Assembly: GCA_003427395.1 (NCBI GenBank)
Contig: BFEA01000003.1
Location: 8,257,534 to 8,301,851 of the forward strand
Length of the DNA stretch: 44,318 bases
Reading direction: 5' to 3'
Source: Chara braunii
Taxonomy: Eukaryota; Streptophyta; Charophyceae; Charales; Characeae
Both the position numbers and the translations under genes were made by a program. The notes beneath the pieces were generated by a model that was not told the DNA's origin, did no database searches, and saw nothing but the letters and a program-made list of their open reading frames with translations. Below are positions 1 through 10,171 of the stretch, piece by piece (the first letter of the stretch is position 1; every line of letters starts with the position of its first letter).

Positions 1-51
<51 letters not shown>
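1..51. repeat. (GA)n microsatellite
   Basis: An uninterrupted GA dinucleotide run fills the left edge. It probably continues outside the window. Confidence 0.97.
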
Positions 52-55
<4 letters not shown>

Positions 56-168
56 CATCGAATTGAGGGCACGGCAGAAAGTTGGGCTGTGTGACAAATT
101 TCCGATATTCCCCGGTAACCGTCCTCCCAGGGCCAGGGGAACAGCCGCCACTGCCACCGACGGGCACA

Positions 169-417
169 GGGGCATCCTGGAAAGATGGAAGGTACCGATA
201 GGGGCATATGGAATTGTTTTGGCCTTGTACTCAACGGCTATCCGGTAGGGGCATACTAGAAACTTGGAACCGGTACCTGTAGGGGCATTTTGAACAGATT
301 TAAGGCCCAAACGACGCCGGGGGTTTTTCAGAAACTCGAATCATTGCGGAGGGGCATGACAGGGTAAGTGGGGCAGTTGAGGGGCATGCCGCAAATAAAT
401 GGATTTCGGAGGGGCAT
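169..417 (+). repeat. Degenerate tandem array marked by GGGGCAT
   Basis: The exact heptamer GGGGCAT occurs at 169, 201, 248, 282, 351, 381 and 411. Spacings are 32, 47, 34, 69, 30 and 30 bases, so most are near 30-35 or twice that. The sequence between the heptamers is diverged. This looks like the remnant of a minisatellite with a unit near 30-34 bp and one conserved core word. No gene is supported across it. Confidence 0.6.
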
Positions 418-448
418 TTCGAAAATTTCCCCTTTTTTTTTCCCTCCT

Positions 449-550
449 GCACTACTCTCGAAATGTGCAAAACGAGAGTGAATCTTGGCTAGAAACATGG
501 AAAGATACATCCTCATGATTTTTGTCTTTTGTGCATGTCGAGAGTAGTGC
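449..550. mobile_element. Short foldback element (MITE), TIR GCACTACTCTCGA
   Basis: A perfect 13-bp inverted repeat, GCACTACTCTCGA (449-461) and its reverse complement (538-550), bounds 102 bp with no coding capacity. The body is related in reverse orientation to 35391-35485; for example CGACATGCACAAAAGACAAA is shared. It is therefore a repeated mobile unit and not a chance hairpin. The outer limits may reach a few bases further. Confidence 0.7.
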
Positions 551-780
551 AGCTATGCCCTATATTTCAACAGTTCAATGGTGTACCCGCTGAGCTAGGC
601 TCCTGGGTTTTGTCGGAGTTTCACCGACTCATCAGGAGGCTGAACCCTATACTATATACATACATATGTAAACATAAGCTGTCGGGTCTTGGAGACCTTC
701 CCTCTGTGTGTCGGTCTGCCTACCTCCCGCCCTTCGCTGTCCTAGGGCCAGATCCCACTGGCAAAGAGGATTGGAATAAT

Positions 781-874
781 TGTCTGAATCAGGACATGTT
801 CCACGCAGAGATGCCTAAAAGCAGATCAATTACAGTTTTTTGCACCTCTCCACAAACACGTCCAGATTCAGACA
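781..874. mobile_element. Short foldback element, TIR with GTCTGAATC
   Basis: TGTCTGAATC at 781-790 faces GATTCAGACA at 865-874, and pairing continues imperfectly inward. The right arm read in reverse (CTGAATCTGGACG, then a TGGAGAGGTGCAAAA-like stretch) closely resembles the left arm of the element at 43973-44063. The two are members of one family at opposite ends of the window. Confidence 0.55.
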
Positions 875-1181
875 CTTCTTCGAATAGTCAGAACGATGCA
901 GTGAAGACTCTCGTTGACAGTCGAGGGCTCACAATCGTCGGCTTGGATGGTACATCTATCTTCCACTGGCCGCAGCGACAGGTCTCCGAAAATATAGGGA
1001 GGCCCAGAATCCCTGCCTTTTTTTTCTCTTTTTTTTTTTTTTTGGACTTTTTTTTTTTTTTTTTTTTTTTTTGAAAGGAAGAAACTTTCCATTATCAAAG
1101 GAACACAGGGGCCTGGGAACACACCCCAACAAATCAACCCGGTACATTAACATGCTAGGGCCCATACCCAGCTGTAGGCTC

Positions 1182-1198
1182 CTGGAAACGGGGTCCAG
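1182..1198 (-). other. LINE 3'-UTR stem-loop, copy 1
   Basis: On the minus strand CTGGA and TCCAG form a 5-bp stem around the loop CCCCGTT, about 110 nt before the poly(A). The same hairpin with a compensated stem is found at 16007-16023 and 36665-36683, both also in LINE 3' ends. Confidence 0.65.
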
Positions 1199-1410
1199 TG
1201 TCCCTTGTCCAAAATTCCTCCAAAAAACCAAAAAAAGTAAAAGGCCTCCAATGCAGTTACCATTCAAAAAATACCTTTCACTGAGCCAGCAAGCAGGAAA
1301 CCAAAATTAAGGGCCTAAAAGCCGGCCCCCCAGTCTATGAGAGCTATCACCACTCCCTATCCTAGTCTTAACATTTCTGTGCAGCTACTTGCTACTTCTC
1401 CCATCCCTGC

Positions 1411-1983
1411 TCAAGGAGGCTTCAACCATGTTGCAAAAGTGAGCTTTCTATCTGACGACACTATGGTCCACTGGTTTCCCTGTGCCCATGTTTGCTTAAA
1501 CCACTCGAACCCTTTCCTTTTGCTTTTAAAACAGCCCTGCCTATCTGCTTGAATAGATAGTCGAATGTTCTTTTTTATTTCCTGTTGCTGCTCCTGTAAA
1601 AGTATCCTCGTTTGTCTGAACACCTGAGCATTCCGTGCTCTCCATATTTCCTGAAGTATTATCCCTCTGCAGGTTAGTGCAACATATCCCCAACCCTTCT
1701 TATATTTGGCACTCTGTACCGGTAATAAGCTGAAGACGGTCCAATCATCAGTCCACGGCCAGGCGGGGTCTACTGCATCTTCCCACTGTTTCAACCACCA
1801 GCTCCACAGTTCGTCCGCCAACGGGCAGTACAGCCAGAGGTGGGCATTAGACTCCCACCCCCAGTTACATCTAACACATGTTTCATTAATCTCCATTCCC
1901 CTGCCATGGAGCCAGATAGATGTAGCAATCACAAATACGTATCCCTGAGGAAAAATCCTGCGGAAGCCCCGAAGTACGGACAC
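1411..1983 (-). pseudogene. LINE ORF2 C-terminal fragment (zf-RVT domain)
   Basis: This open stretch of 190 aa matches the C-terminal zinc-binding region of L1-type reverse transcriptases. CVRCNWGW lies near residue 36, followed by an H and YCPLADELWSWW, which gives the C-x2-C...H...C pattern with the usual tryptophans. In full elements this domain follows the reverse transcriptase and is thought to help target-primed reverse transcription. The RT and endonuclease are missing upstream, so this is a truncated, non-autonomous remnant. The first methionine is just the edge of the open frame and not a real start. Confidence 0.8.
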
Positions 1984-2568
1984 AGACAGAAAGGGGTTTT
2001 TCTTTCTTTTTGCTTTTGTTTTCTTTTTGAAACGGCTTTTTCATTTTGTTTGGTTAATAACTCCCGCGCGGGCGAAGAGCGGCCGCGGTATGAAAACCAA
2101 GAAACGGGGGCGGTTGGGGACTTTTTGAATTTCTGCGCGGGCACGGCCAAGCTCCGATTTCTTCGCGTGTCTCGCATCCCCGTTTCTTGCTTTGCATCCC
2201 CGCGCCATCTTCCCTTCTTGCTGCGCGCATTTTCCCCATGCCGGACTCTTCGTCTTCCCCTCCGCCCAGCTCGATCCTTACCCCGCCAAGTGATTGGCCA
2301 CGTAGTTGGGATCTGGGTATTGCAATCCCTTCGCACTCTTGTCTCCCACTTCTTTCTCCACCCCCTTCTCCTTATACAACGGAGTCTTTCCATGTCCCTT
2401 AACGACTTCTTTATATGTCTTCTTTTGCTTCCCTCTTGTATCCCCTTTCGATCCCAATGGCTTCAGACCCTTTTCTTGCCCATTCGGAGGGGGATGGGGG
2501 GGAGGAGGTTTAGGATGCTGCTGCCGATTTTGGCGATCGACGACAGTCCCACCCTCTGGTGCTTGTTT
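1929..2568 (-). pseudogene. Lys/Arg-rich degenerate sequence between LINE ORF1 and ORF2 remnants
   Basis: Minus-strand translation of 2393-1929 is strongly basic (runs such as RRGRRRVRHGENARSKKGR and KRKQKQKERK). It lies between the gag-like domain at 2569-2994 and the zf-RVT remnant. It could be the decayed basic tail of LINE ORF1. It has no diagnostic motif, and the plus strand here is simply pyrimidine-rich, so the assignment is weak. Confidence 0.3.
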
Positions 2569-2994
2569 TTATTTTGCCGGACACGAATCATCTGAATCTT
2601 TGTGGAAGTGTCGCCGACAAACCTTGCACCATGCGGTGTCTGCACAGATAATATCAATGCTAATTACTCCATCTTTCTTAAGATCCATCATCAATCGTTT
2701 CTTATAACGCAGCTTAGCCGATGGAGCTAAGTCAAACCTGATGTTTCGAAGATCTGGCTCCAGCGGGTCAGTATACGCTGAATAGTCCCTGATAACGGGC
2801 CCAAAAGCATCTTGGACCACCCCTTTCAAGAGACCTACCGCCGAGACCGGGACCTCCATACAACGGATCCAAAAAAAATTTTGACGCATGGCTTCTCTCC
2901 AATCTTGAAGACTTTGCTCGCTCATCCACGATCTGAAAGTCAATGTGTGGCGACGTCCATCTAACTCTATCTTGTCCCTTCCCTTTCTGAGCAT
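2569..2994 (-). pseudogene. LINE ORF1 gag-like domain with zinc knuckle (fragment)
   Basis: The 141-aa minus-strand reading aligns by eye with the gag-like domain of the larger LINE ORF1 at 32352-31291. WREAMRQNFFWIRCMEVP matches a stretch there containing LMRDFYWVELRHIP. A DPL motif follows, and the domain ends in a Cys/His cluster, CKVCRRHFHKDSDDSC, comparable to CFKCKAYGH in the other copy. ORF1 proteins of this type bind element RNA. The fragment is out of frame with the preceding reading at 3238-2999, so at least one frameshift is present. Confidence 0.65.
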
Positions 2995-2998
2995 CCAA

Positions 2999-3238
2999 TC
3001 AGCTACAGGTTTTGACGACGCTACGTAGGTTGCAAGGCGCTAGCTTCGCGCCTTCGTGGGATCCTTCGTGGGATCCTGGATTAGGCGCTAGCTTCGCGCC
3101 TTCGTGGGATCCTTCGTGGGATCCTGGATTAGGCGCTAGCATCTTATAGGCAGCAATCCATAGATTAATGTCTTTCATGAGACTGCTGAATAGGCCACTG
3201 GCCCGAAATTCATCATAGCTAAGCGCGCTATGGCGCAT
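2999..3238 (-). pseudogene. Upstream remnant of LINE ORF1 with 16-aa tandem repeats
   Basis: A 79-aa minus-strand reading starts MRHSALSYDEFRASGLF and then carries two in-frame 16-residue repeats (NPGSHEGSHEGAKLAP) caused by a 48-bp DNA duplication. It precedes the gag-like fragment in transcription order. It may be the N-terminal part of the same decayed ORF1 into which a tandem expansion arose. No domain is recognised. Confidence 0.35.
3035..3145. repeat. 48-bp tandem repeat, about 2.2 copies
   Basis: Units at 3035-3082 and 3083-3130 are identical by eye, and a third begins at 3131. Each unit contains the smaller internal repeat CTTCGTGGGATC twice. The period is a multiple of three, so the overlapping minus-strand frame stays open. 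Confidence 0.9.
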
Positions 3239-3240
3239 CC

Positions 3241-5360
3241 AACACGTCCTCTCCCCCTTACTCTCCCAGAGCTCCTACCACCCCCACGGCGAGTAGAGCC
3301 CTAGTGACTGTTCCCTCCGTTCCTTGTACTGCCCCCTCTGCTCCTCATCCCAATGGCTGTATTCTTTTCAGTATTTTCTTTCTTCTCTCTCTATTTCAAA
3401 TAGAACTCATGGCAATGTTCTATATAATGTACAAGCGCGATTTCTTCTCATCTTTCTGATTTCTCAGCTCATACATCACTCATAGGGTCCCAGGCTTAAA
3501 AGTTTGAATATCTTGAGGCGAAGGACGCAGGTTCCTCGTGAACCAGGCCGCTTGTCGGCCACCGAATAAATTTAAGAAGGATTATGTTTCCACTTTCTTG
3601 CTTGCTGCTGATTCTGACCGCTTGTTTGTCTGAAAATCAGTTCTCAATCTGAACTTTGTGCCAGAGAAAAGTTACCTTAATTTTCACCTTGGCTAAAAAT
3701 CAAAAACATTGTCAGTTTGACATCAATGCTTGGGACACTTGTCCAGTCTGCCATGCTTGAATTAGGGCATACCAAACCCTGTCTTCTTTCTCTGGTCTGA
3801 GTGAGGCGTCTCCTCAACTTCTCAGACAAGGAAAAGGGATACCAAACCCTTTTTCCTTTTCCAAGATTTATTGATTGCCTTGGTTTCGGCCCACCACTGG
3901 CCAGGAATGCTAGACGTTCCGTCAGTCTGACATACCTCATTCGGCCCGCCTCAGGTCAGGACTGGCCAGACCATTTGTCTTGACAGCCCCTTTGACCTGC
4001 CTCAAGGTCAGGACCAGCATACCCACTACTAGAGTATGGCAGCCCTTTGGCACTCTCGCCAGGACACCCAGACTATAGCGGGTCTGGTCACCCTATGACA
4101 GTAGACGTCCCGTCAGTCAAACTGTCCCGAACCCGGATTTGCCCACTGCGGTCAGGGACCGGCTCACCTACCAGTTTTTGGCCAAGGGCGCTGGCTGCCC
4201 CGCCCAGATTTTCAAACGTAGGACCTGGTCTAACTACGATTCAAGGCTCTGGCTAACCTTACTGGATTGCAACCTCTGACTACGGTAGGGTTCCAGCTGA
4301 CCCCTTTCGACCTCATAGGCCAGACTCCCGGAGCCTTAGCCTCAGTCGACTACAAAATTCGACACTCACGTCGGGACTTGCTGACCCCACCAGATTGCAA
4401 CCTACTACGGTAAGGCTCTGGCTGGCCCCGACAATCAATGCATCCTTAGGTTAGAGAAGAAGACCCCAGGTACAGACAATCAGGCAAGCATCTATAACCC
4501 ACAAGCAGACTGCCCATGCCCCATAACAGGACAAACATTTCTTAAGAGACGTCACTTCAGTCTTAAGAGGCACTGAACAACAACATGATAACTAGCACCA
4601 AGCCCTTGCAGGAAACCTCCCTTCAGCTTCAAGAAGGATGCTTAGTGCTGGCCCCAGAGAGGTCCCTTCCCTCAACTGGGAATTTCTTTTCCAAGAGACG
4701 TCCCGTCAGTCCCAAGGAAATACTGAAATGCTGATCTCAGATAGGTCCCTTCCCTCATCTGAGTGAAGACAGGCAACTTAGTTAAGAAACACGAAGTCCC
4801 TCTACTGACAACTTTCAGTCAAGTAAAGCTCGACTTTTTTATGCCTGTCCTCATCTGAATTTCTTGGATGGACAACTTAGTCAGAGACACGAAGTTCTTC
4901 TGCTGACAACTCTCGATCAGACAGAACTGAACTTTTTTATGCCCATCATGCATTTCTCTTTATCATAAGAATAACACTGATTAGATCCTCTGATGTGCCA
5001 TAGCCATGAGTTCCTCATATCTTTGACACTGCGTCAATGCTCACGAAAAAGTATCTCACAGTTATCTCCCACTCTCAGGGATTTGAGACTCATGGATCGA
5101 CTGTAGCATTACATTAAAGATATAGTCTTATTAACTTCGTTGCTTGCTCAAGCAGAAAATTAACTGACATGCAGAAAATCGAAATGCTTAATTGACCATG
5201 CAAGAGTGATCAATCTGCTGAAAATTCAGTCTTGCTATCTCATTTCTTACTGTATTTTCCTCTAAGTTATCTGAAACTGCTCTCTTACTGGATGGTTGAC
5301 CTTTCTTTCCTCTCTTTGAGGTCACTGTAGGGATAAGATCAAGGTCTCTGAAAATTACTT
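3241..5360. other. Non-coding retroelement-like stretch with recurrent GACGTCCCGTCAGTC words
   Basis: I see no convincing gene here. The word GACGTCCCGTCAGTC or a near match recurs at 3913, 4104, 4548 and 4697. A roughly 98-bp imperfect tandem pair lies at about 4775-4945; CGAAGT followed by CTGACAACT and CTTTTTTATGCC occurs in both units. It sits downstream, on the minus strand, of a primer-binding-site-like sequence at 5368-5383. It could be the leader or decayed gag region of an LTR retrotransposon running to lower coordinates. That is inference. Confidence 0.35.
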
Positions 5361-5367
5361 ACGAAGT

Positions 5368-5383
5368 CTTGACCCTGATACCA
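5368..5383 (-). other. Putative primer-binding site (Met-tRNA type) of an LTR element
   Basis: The minus strand reads TGGTATCAGGGTCAAG directly after ...TTATGACA. Plant LTR elements commonly use TGGTATCAGAGCC, complementary to the 3' end of initiator Met-tRNA. An LTR end in CA just before it is also typical. The second element in the window has the same arrangement at 41178-41187. No matching LTR copy is present to confirm the boundary. Confidence 0.5.
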
Positions 5384-5724
5384 TGTCATAAATCCGAGAT
5401 CCATCCTTCTCCGATATCGTATGGACTTGTCCTCGTCTTTCTAAATTTCTCAAGGATGTCAAAAGTTCATAAGCCATACCTTCGATCAAGCCTGATCTTC
5501 TCCACCAACTAGTGTCAATCTCCTTCTCCAGTCCAAAAGAGTACCTCACACAGGAAGAAATAAGACACAGTTAGCAACTGTGATTCTCAAGAGAATCGAG
5601 ACTCAATGAAAATAATAAAATTAATACGAAACTCATAATATTGTCAACAGTTCTCACGCCCTAATCAAAGCTCAAAGATGATGATGATGACCCAGGCTCA
5701 TTCCGGACACGAGAATCTTTTCAT

Positions 5725-6666
5725 GAGATCAGCCGGGGCGAGTGCTCATTCGCCAGTATGGTCACACGCTTATACAGTCACACAGATAATCGCCCAGTCT
5801 TATTGACAATGCGTGAGACAAGGAGGAATCTGGTCTGGATACTGAATCCAATAACCTACGCAGGTACGGCTGTCGGGTGGTAGACATGTAATAACGAATC
5901 GAGGGGAGCTCACAGTTTGTGACTGTTTTGGTTTTGGCAATGATAAAGGAGTTGTCTTGCCAGATCAAAAATAACTTTTGATTTGATAAGACTAATCTGA
6001 GGCCGTTTCGAATGTGACCCAGTAGTGCGGGAAAATGCGTGATAGTTGTCAAAATTCGCACTTTCCTTTATCCTTATCCATGCTTGTGTGTGTCACCCGG
6101 ATATAAATTTGAGCCTGCTCCGAGCGACATCTCAGCTTTTTGTAGGATGTATGTAAGTGGACGTGGTGCTCTACAGACCGGGACATCGAAGAGAAACTCC
6201 TTGCTCGAGTGTTATTATTATTATTGTTATTATTATTATTATTATTATTGTTATGATTATTGTTATTATTATTATTATTACTAATACTATTGTTATTTTC
6301 CAGAGCTTGCTGCTAATTAAATGTAGCATCTCCGTCGTTCATCGATGAAGGAATGAGCAGGGTGACAATACCTGGCTCAACAAATGTCTTTGAACCTAAC
6401 TGCGTGATATGGGTGTTGAGTCAATATTTTCGCGTTTCCATGCACGGGTTTGATAGAAAGGGGAAGTTTAGAGTCATATGAGTAGTCTGTCTCAACCTAC
6501 CCTCCTTTGGTGGATGTAACGCCCATGACAAAACTTGTACGATCTGGCGGTGGTGTGATTTTTTTTTATAGAATACTCGTACGGTCATAAGATCCGTGCG
6601 ATTATCTGTGTGATTGTACAAGTGTGTGACCATATTGGCCAATGAGCACTCGCCCCTGCTGATCTC
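5725..6666. mobile_element. 942-bp foldback element with inverted termini of about 75-85 bp
   Basis: The left end starts GAGATCAGCCGGGGCGAGTG and the right end, read in reverse, starts GAGATCAGCAGGGGCGAGTG. The match continues through words such as TATGGTCACAC and CACACAGATAATCGC for about 75 bp. The interior has no recognisable protein and contains a TTA microsatellite. I found no target-site duplication, so the superfamily is open. Confidence 0.75.
6212..6280. repeat. (TTA)n microsatellite, slightly interrupted
   Basis: An array of TTA with occasional TTG and TGA units lies inside the foldback element at 5725-6666. Confidence 0.9.
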
Positions 6667-7850
6667 AAGAGTGCGATTGAGATCAGAACCTCGCAAACGC
6701 TGAGTCTGAGTAATGAGTCGTGAGGGAAGGAAACGACAGTTGAAGAGGGTTGCCAATTTAATCGTTAAGTTCTTACTGGATGAGGATTAGTATTGGCGGT
6801 CTTAGTTTAACGGGAGTAGAGATCCAGACCTTCCTGTTTGATGCATGCAGCCAACGTCCAAACGAGAATCATCAGTTTGTTCGCTTTCAACTACCCGCAA
6901 GAAGTCAGCCACAGTTCGTAGTGTTGATTTTCCAACCCAAGGGATCACAAATATAAACAGCTTATAGCGGTCTCATTGGATTTATTAAGGTCAACGACCA
7001 TGTTCCAGCGGCTCTTTAAGTATGTACACTCTCACATATGTGAGAAACTATTAGATCTGCAAACAAAAAGGGGGGGATGTCATATGATATGCGTTGTGAT
7101 CTGAATTTGATCGACCACATGTCAAAGGACTGTTAAGAGTCCAGAGAAAGGCTTTTGTTTCCTTAACCTTGTACCGAAAGCGAAAGATAGGGTCAGGAGG
7201 AGGGATACGGAAAGCATGGACACCCTGGTTGTGACCTGTACTCTGCACCAGGTGAAAACGGAAGGCTGGAAAAACAGGGTGTTGAGAGAAACTGAGGGAA
7301 GCAAGAAGTTTTTGAGGAAATTTGCTATGGAGAAAGCAGAAAGTCATCATAAATTTATTGAGTACGTTTTCTATATCTGTGAGCCAAGTGGGAAGCCGCA
7401 TAGTACTGTCTCATCATTGGAAAGTCGGGAGCAGGCTAGGGCAAGAATCTTAGAGGGCATAAGAATGCTTTGATCTGTGTTTCACAGGACCTCTCCAGTA
7501 AATCCGGCTAGTAAGCAATATACAACGTTTGATACTCCTCACCGTTAACAGAGGGTGATGCTGAGTACTGTTTATCAATGTGTAGGACTCATCACCGCTA
7601 ACAATGTTTCAGTGCACAATGTGGCCACTAGTGTGCAGGGCTCAATAATAGTAGCAACAATTAACCAACAAATCAATCAATCCTCAATCAACATTCGGCT
7701 CATGACGAGGCAGTACTCTGTCGGTATTATAACGGTACCCCGGATGCCTGGACATTAGTTAGAAAAACTGCGTTCGCTTCTAAATATTAAGAGATTACTC
7801 AAGCGGGTCTCAGACAGTATTAAATCAAGGGTTATTTCATCAATCAACTA
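6667..7850. other. Unassigned stretch
   Basis: The longest plus-strand open reading here is 85 aa at 7216-7473 (begins MDTLVVTCTLHQVKTEGW). It has no motif I recognise and is short enough to be chance. No repeat boundary or RNA gene was found. Confidence 0.3.
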
Positions 7851-8480
7851 TCCAGCAACCAGCAGCCAATCAGTTTTTCATGATACAACAGTCAATCAGC
7901 AACATTCAGTTTTCCATTTGCAGTCAATTAGCAACACTCAGTTCTTCACCAACAACCAATCAGTAGTGTTCAGTTCTCAATAAGGAGTTGAACGATATTT
8001 AGCCGATAGGTGATTGGAACTCACTCAGCGTCCAGACAGGCTCAGGAGTTAGCCCTGCAACTGTTGCTGCCTATGTAGTGTACTATTGTTGATCTGATCT
8101 ATAACAAACGATATTCAACTGTTACTCAGTCAGTAAACTCAGCGGCATTCTTTTCTCAGTTTGTAAGCTTGGTGACATTCAGTTTTTTTCAGTCAGCTGT
8201 CAATCAGCAATTGTCAGTCTTCGGTCAGCAACCAATCAACACCTAATCAGTGTTTAGTCAACAACCTCAGCGACAGTCAAACGGACTTAACATTCAGACA
8301 CAACTTTTCGGAAACAGTATTTGAAAACTGCAGTCACGAACAGCAATCAGAAATAACAACTGGAAAACAGTTTCAGGAGCAGCGTTCGGAAAAACGGCAA
8401 TCAATTTTTTAGTAATTTGTTCTCAGCAATCAGTCGTCAGTAATCAGTTCTAAGTGATCATCTAGTCAGCACCAACTAGT
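7660..8480 (+). repeat. CAATCAG / CAACATTCAGTT-rich degenerate tract
   Basis: Words such as CAATCAGC, CAGTCAATCAGCAAC, CATTCAGTTTT and CAACCAATCAG recur irregularly for about 800 bases. It looks like an old degenerate minisatellite or a cluster of CCAAT-like words. It ends immediately before the ATG of the 214-aa ORF at 8487, so it may be the upstream region of that ORF. Confidence 0.5.
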
Positions 8481-8486
8481 TCATCC

Positions 8487-9131
8487 ATGAGTACAGTTGA
8501 ATCCTTTCAAGTCAGCAGGTCAGTGTTGGCCAATCTCAATCAGATTTCATGCAAAGAGGCATTCCACTATCAGTATGCTAGTGCGATCGGTTTCAGACAA
8601 GGAGATCTGTCAATGTTTGTTGTCCAGACCAGTTTTGCTGATGGCACTATCCACGATCTGAGCCCATACCTAAAGAAAGGCAAGGAGGCTCATGAGCATT
8701 TCGATCAAGTCTGGATCTCAGCCACCAAATACCTCGAGCAGAGAGAGGGGGACCTTGATGAAAGTGGCACTACGCTGATCTGCAACTTTGGGCCAAAGCT
8801 TTATACTGACTATCCCAAGCCTCCCGTTCCTTCCCTTCTCACTGATGGCACAGGATGGCAAGATATGATCAGCTTGGCAAAGAGGTATATCTCTCCAATA
8901 GTGATCGACATTGAGGCACTGACTGAGCCCACCGAGTATCCCTACCTCAGACGAGGGGTCTTTTCAGTGGACGGACTGCCTACATTGTGGGAGGAGTTTT
9001 GCTCCATGGTTAACTTCCGTGTCATGTACCTCGGATTGTCATGCTCGGAGCTTGCTGGCTTTAGGTGGCTCTTTGTCACGAGGCCTCAATCTCAGATTGT
9101 ACGTGGGCGTGGGTCACAACACCAGAGATGA
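8487..9131 (+). CDS. Unassigned 214-aa open reading frame
   Basis: I do not recognise this protein. It begins MSTVESFQVSRSVLANLNQI and stays open for 214 codons. Composition looks like a globular protein: mixed aliphatic and aromatic residues, several Trp and Cys, and little low complexity except a basic end (RGRGSQHQR). No signal peptide, membrane segment or known catalytic motif is visible. An AATAAA sequence lies about 300 bp downstream, at 9439. It could be a host gene exon, a captured fragment or an unfamiliar gag-like protein of a retroelement. It is the longest plus-strand ORF without a clear mobile-element signature. No intron was tested, so the true exon limits are unknown. Confidence 0.45.
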   Translation: MSTVESFQVSRSVLANLNQISCKEAFHYQYASAIGFRQGDLSMFVVQTSFADGTIHDLSPYLKKGKEAHEHFDQVWISATKYLEQREGDLDESGTTLICNFGPKLYTDYPKPPVPSLLTDGTGWQDMISLAKRYISPIVIDIEALTEPTEYPYLRRGVFSVDGLPTLWEEFCSMVNFRVMYLGLSCSELAGFRWLFVTRPQSQIVRGRGSQHQR

Positions 9132-9635
9132 ACAGTGAAAAGAGAGAATGAGAGAGACTGACCAGAGGGATGAGTGAGGACTCTTGAGAGGTGCTGACCA
9201 TGCTTGTTTATGTGTACTTTCTGAGATTATTATGAGTTCTCATTCTTCCCCCATTCATTTGATAATGTCATTGTTCGAGTCAGTCGGTTTTGCTTTGTGC
9301 ATTGTTCTTGCTTGATGATCGATTTCTTGGATGATTATGTCACAGTTCTCAAAATCAGATTGACATAATTGATGCACACATAGCATTTCCACAATTTTAC
9401 GACTATTATTTGCAGGATTCTCTGCTGTTCCGAATCAAAATAAAAGATTCCTAAGACCAAGGACCGGCGAAGACCGCAATTGAAGGGTCTCGCTCGAAGC
9501 CGGACACACACAATAGGAAGGGATTTGCATTATCTAATTTATTTTATTTATTGCAATCACATACAAAATCCAGCGTGACAGCCTATTGGCGTTCCGGTTG
9601 CCCGAATGCGGCTTGACTGAAAAAAGTGCGACAAC
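9132..9635. other. Downstream region of the 214-aa ORF, possible poly(A) signal
   Basis: There is no gene here. AATAAA occurs at 9439-9444 and could end a transcript from the ORF at 8487, but such words are common in AT-rich DNA. The rest is unassigned. Confidence 0.25.
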
Positions 9636-9636
9636 A

Positions 9637-9745
9637 TGTGTGTGTGTGTGTGTGCGTGTGTGTGTGTGTGTATGCGCGCGCGATTCCAAGATCATCGCGC
9701 GAATGTGAGTGTGTGTGTGTGTGCGTGTGTGTGTGTGTGTGTGTG
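9637..9745. repeat. Duplicated (TG)n microsatellite around a CGCGCG hairpin
   Basis: Two TG/TGCG tracts (9637-9672 and about 9705-9745) flank CGCGCGATTCCAAGATCATCGCGCG-like sequence whose ends pair. Alternating purine-pyrimidine runs of this kind can adopt Z-DNA. Confidence 0.9.
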
Positions 9746-9810
9746 CACGTGGTGGGTGGCAGGGAGGTGGGGCGACTCCTCCCCCACCAACCAATCAATC
9801 AATCAAACCC

Positions 9811-10140
9811 TTTTTTTTTTTTTTTTTTAATTCTGCATCTGCATTTTTTAAAAACACCTCATACTTCTGCAAAAAACATTTATTCATTTCTAAAAAAATA
9901 CAGGTAAACTCACGGACCATATATCTCATGATAAAAAATGACCAAAAAAAATTCCTGCTTTTCTTTATATTTATATATATATATTTTTCAATCCAATTTC
10001 GTTTTTGATTTTTTTTAAACCCTAAACAAAGTCGGATTCAAAAACAAAAAATATGAGGTTGTAGCGCTTAAAATTTCCTAGACCCCCCCCCCTTTTTTTT
10101 TTTTTTTTACCTATTATTTAATTCAGAAAAATTCGTGTAA
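9811..10140. other. AT-rich low-complexity stretch with poly-T and a telobox-like word
   Basis: T runs lie at 9811-9828 and at about 10091-10108 after a C run. AAACCCTAAAC at 10017-10027 matches the plant telomere-type repeat (TTTAGGG)n over one and a half units. No gene is supported. Confidence 0.5.
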
Positions 10141-10171
10141 AATCGGGTCCGAGGTGCGGATCAGGTAGATA

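Larger units (their letters stand above)
1048..1984 (-). mobile_element. 3' end of a LINE (minus strand) with poly(A)
   Basis: Reading the minus strand, a zf-RVT coding remnant (1983-1411) is followed by a 3' UTR that holds the family stem-loop at 1182-1198. It ends in an A tail seen as T runs at 1048-1072 and 1029-1043. Together with the ORF1-like remnants at 2569-3238 it may be one LINE with a large internal deletion. I could not find a clean target-site duplication. Confidence 0.75.

Noticed and set aside
529-1074. 181-aa plus-strand ORF before the poly-T tract
   Set aside because: It crosses two foldback elements and ends in a Phe run encoded by the poly-T of a LINE tail; no domain or composition supports a gene.
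1840-2595. 251-aa plus-strand ORF
   Set aside because: It is antisense to LINE remnants and reads pyrimidine-rich sequence into Leu/Ser/Pro/Phe; no motif.
9534-9798. His/Thr-repeat proteins on the minus strand
   Set aside because: These are translations of the TG microsatellite.
10017-10027. Interstitial telomere
   Set aside because: Only about one and a half units of the plant telomere word are present; isolated copies are common in AT-rich plant DNA.
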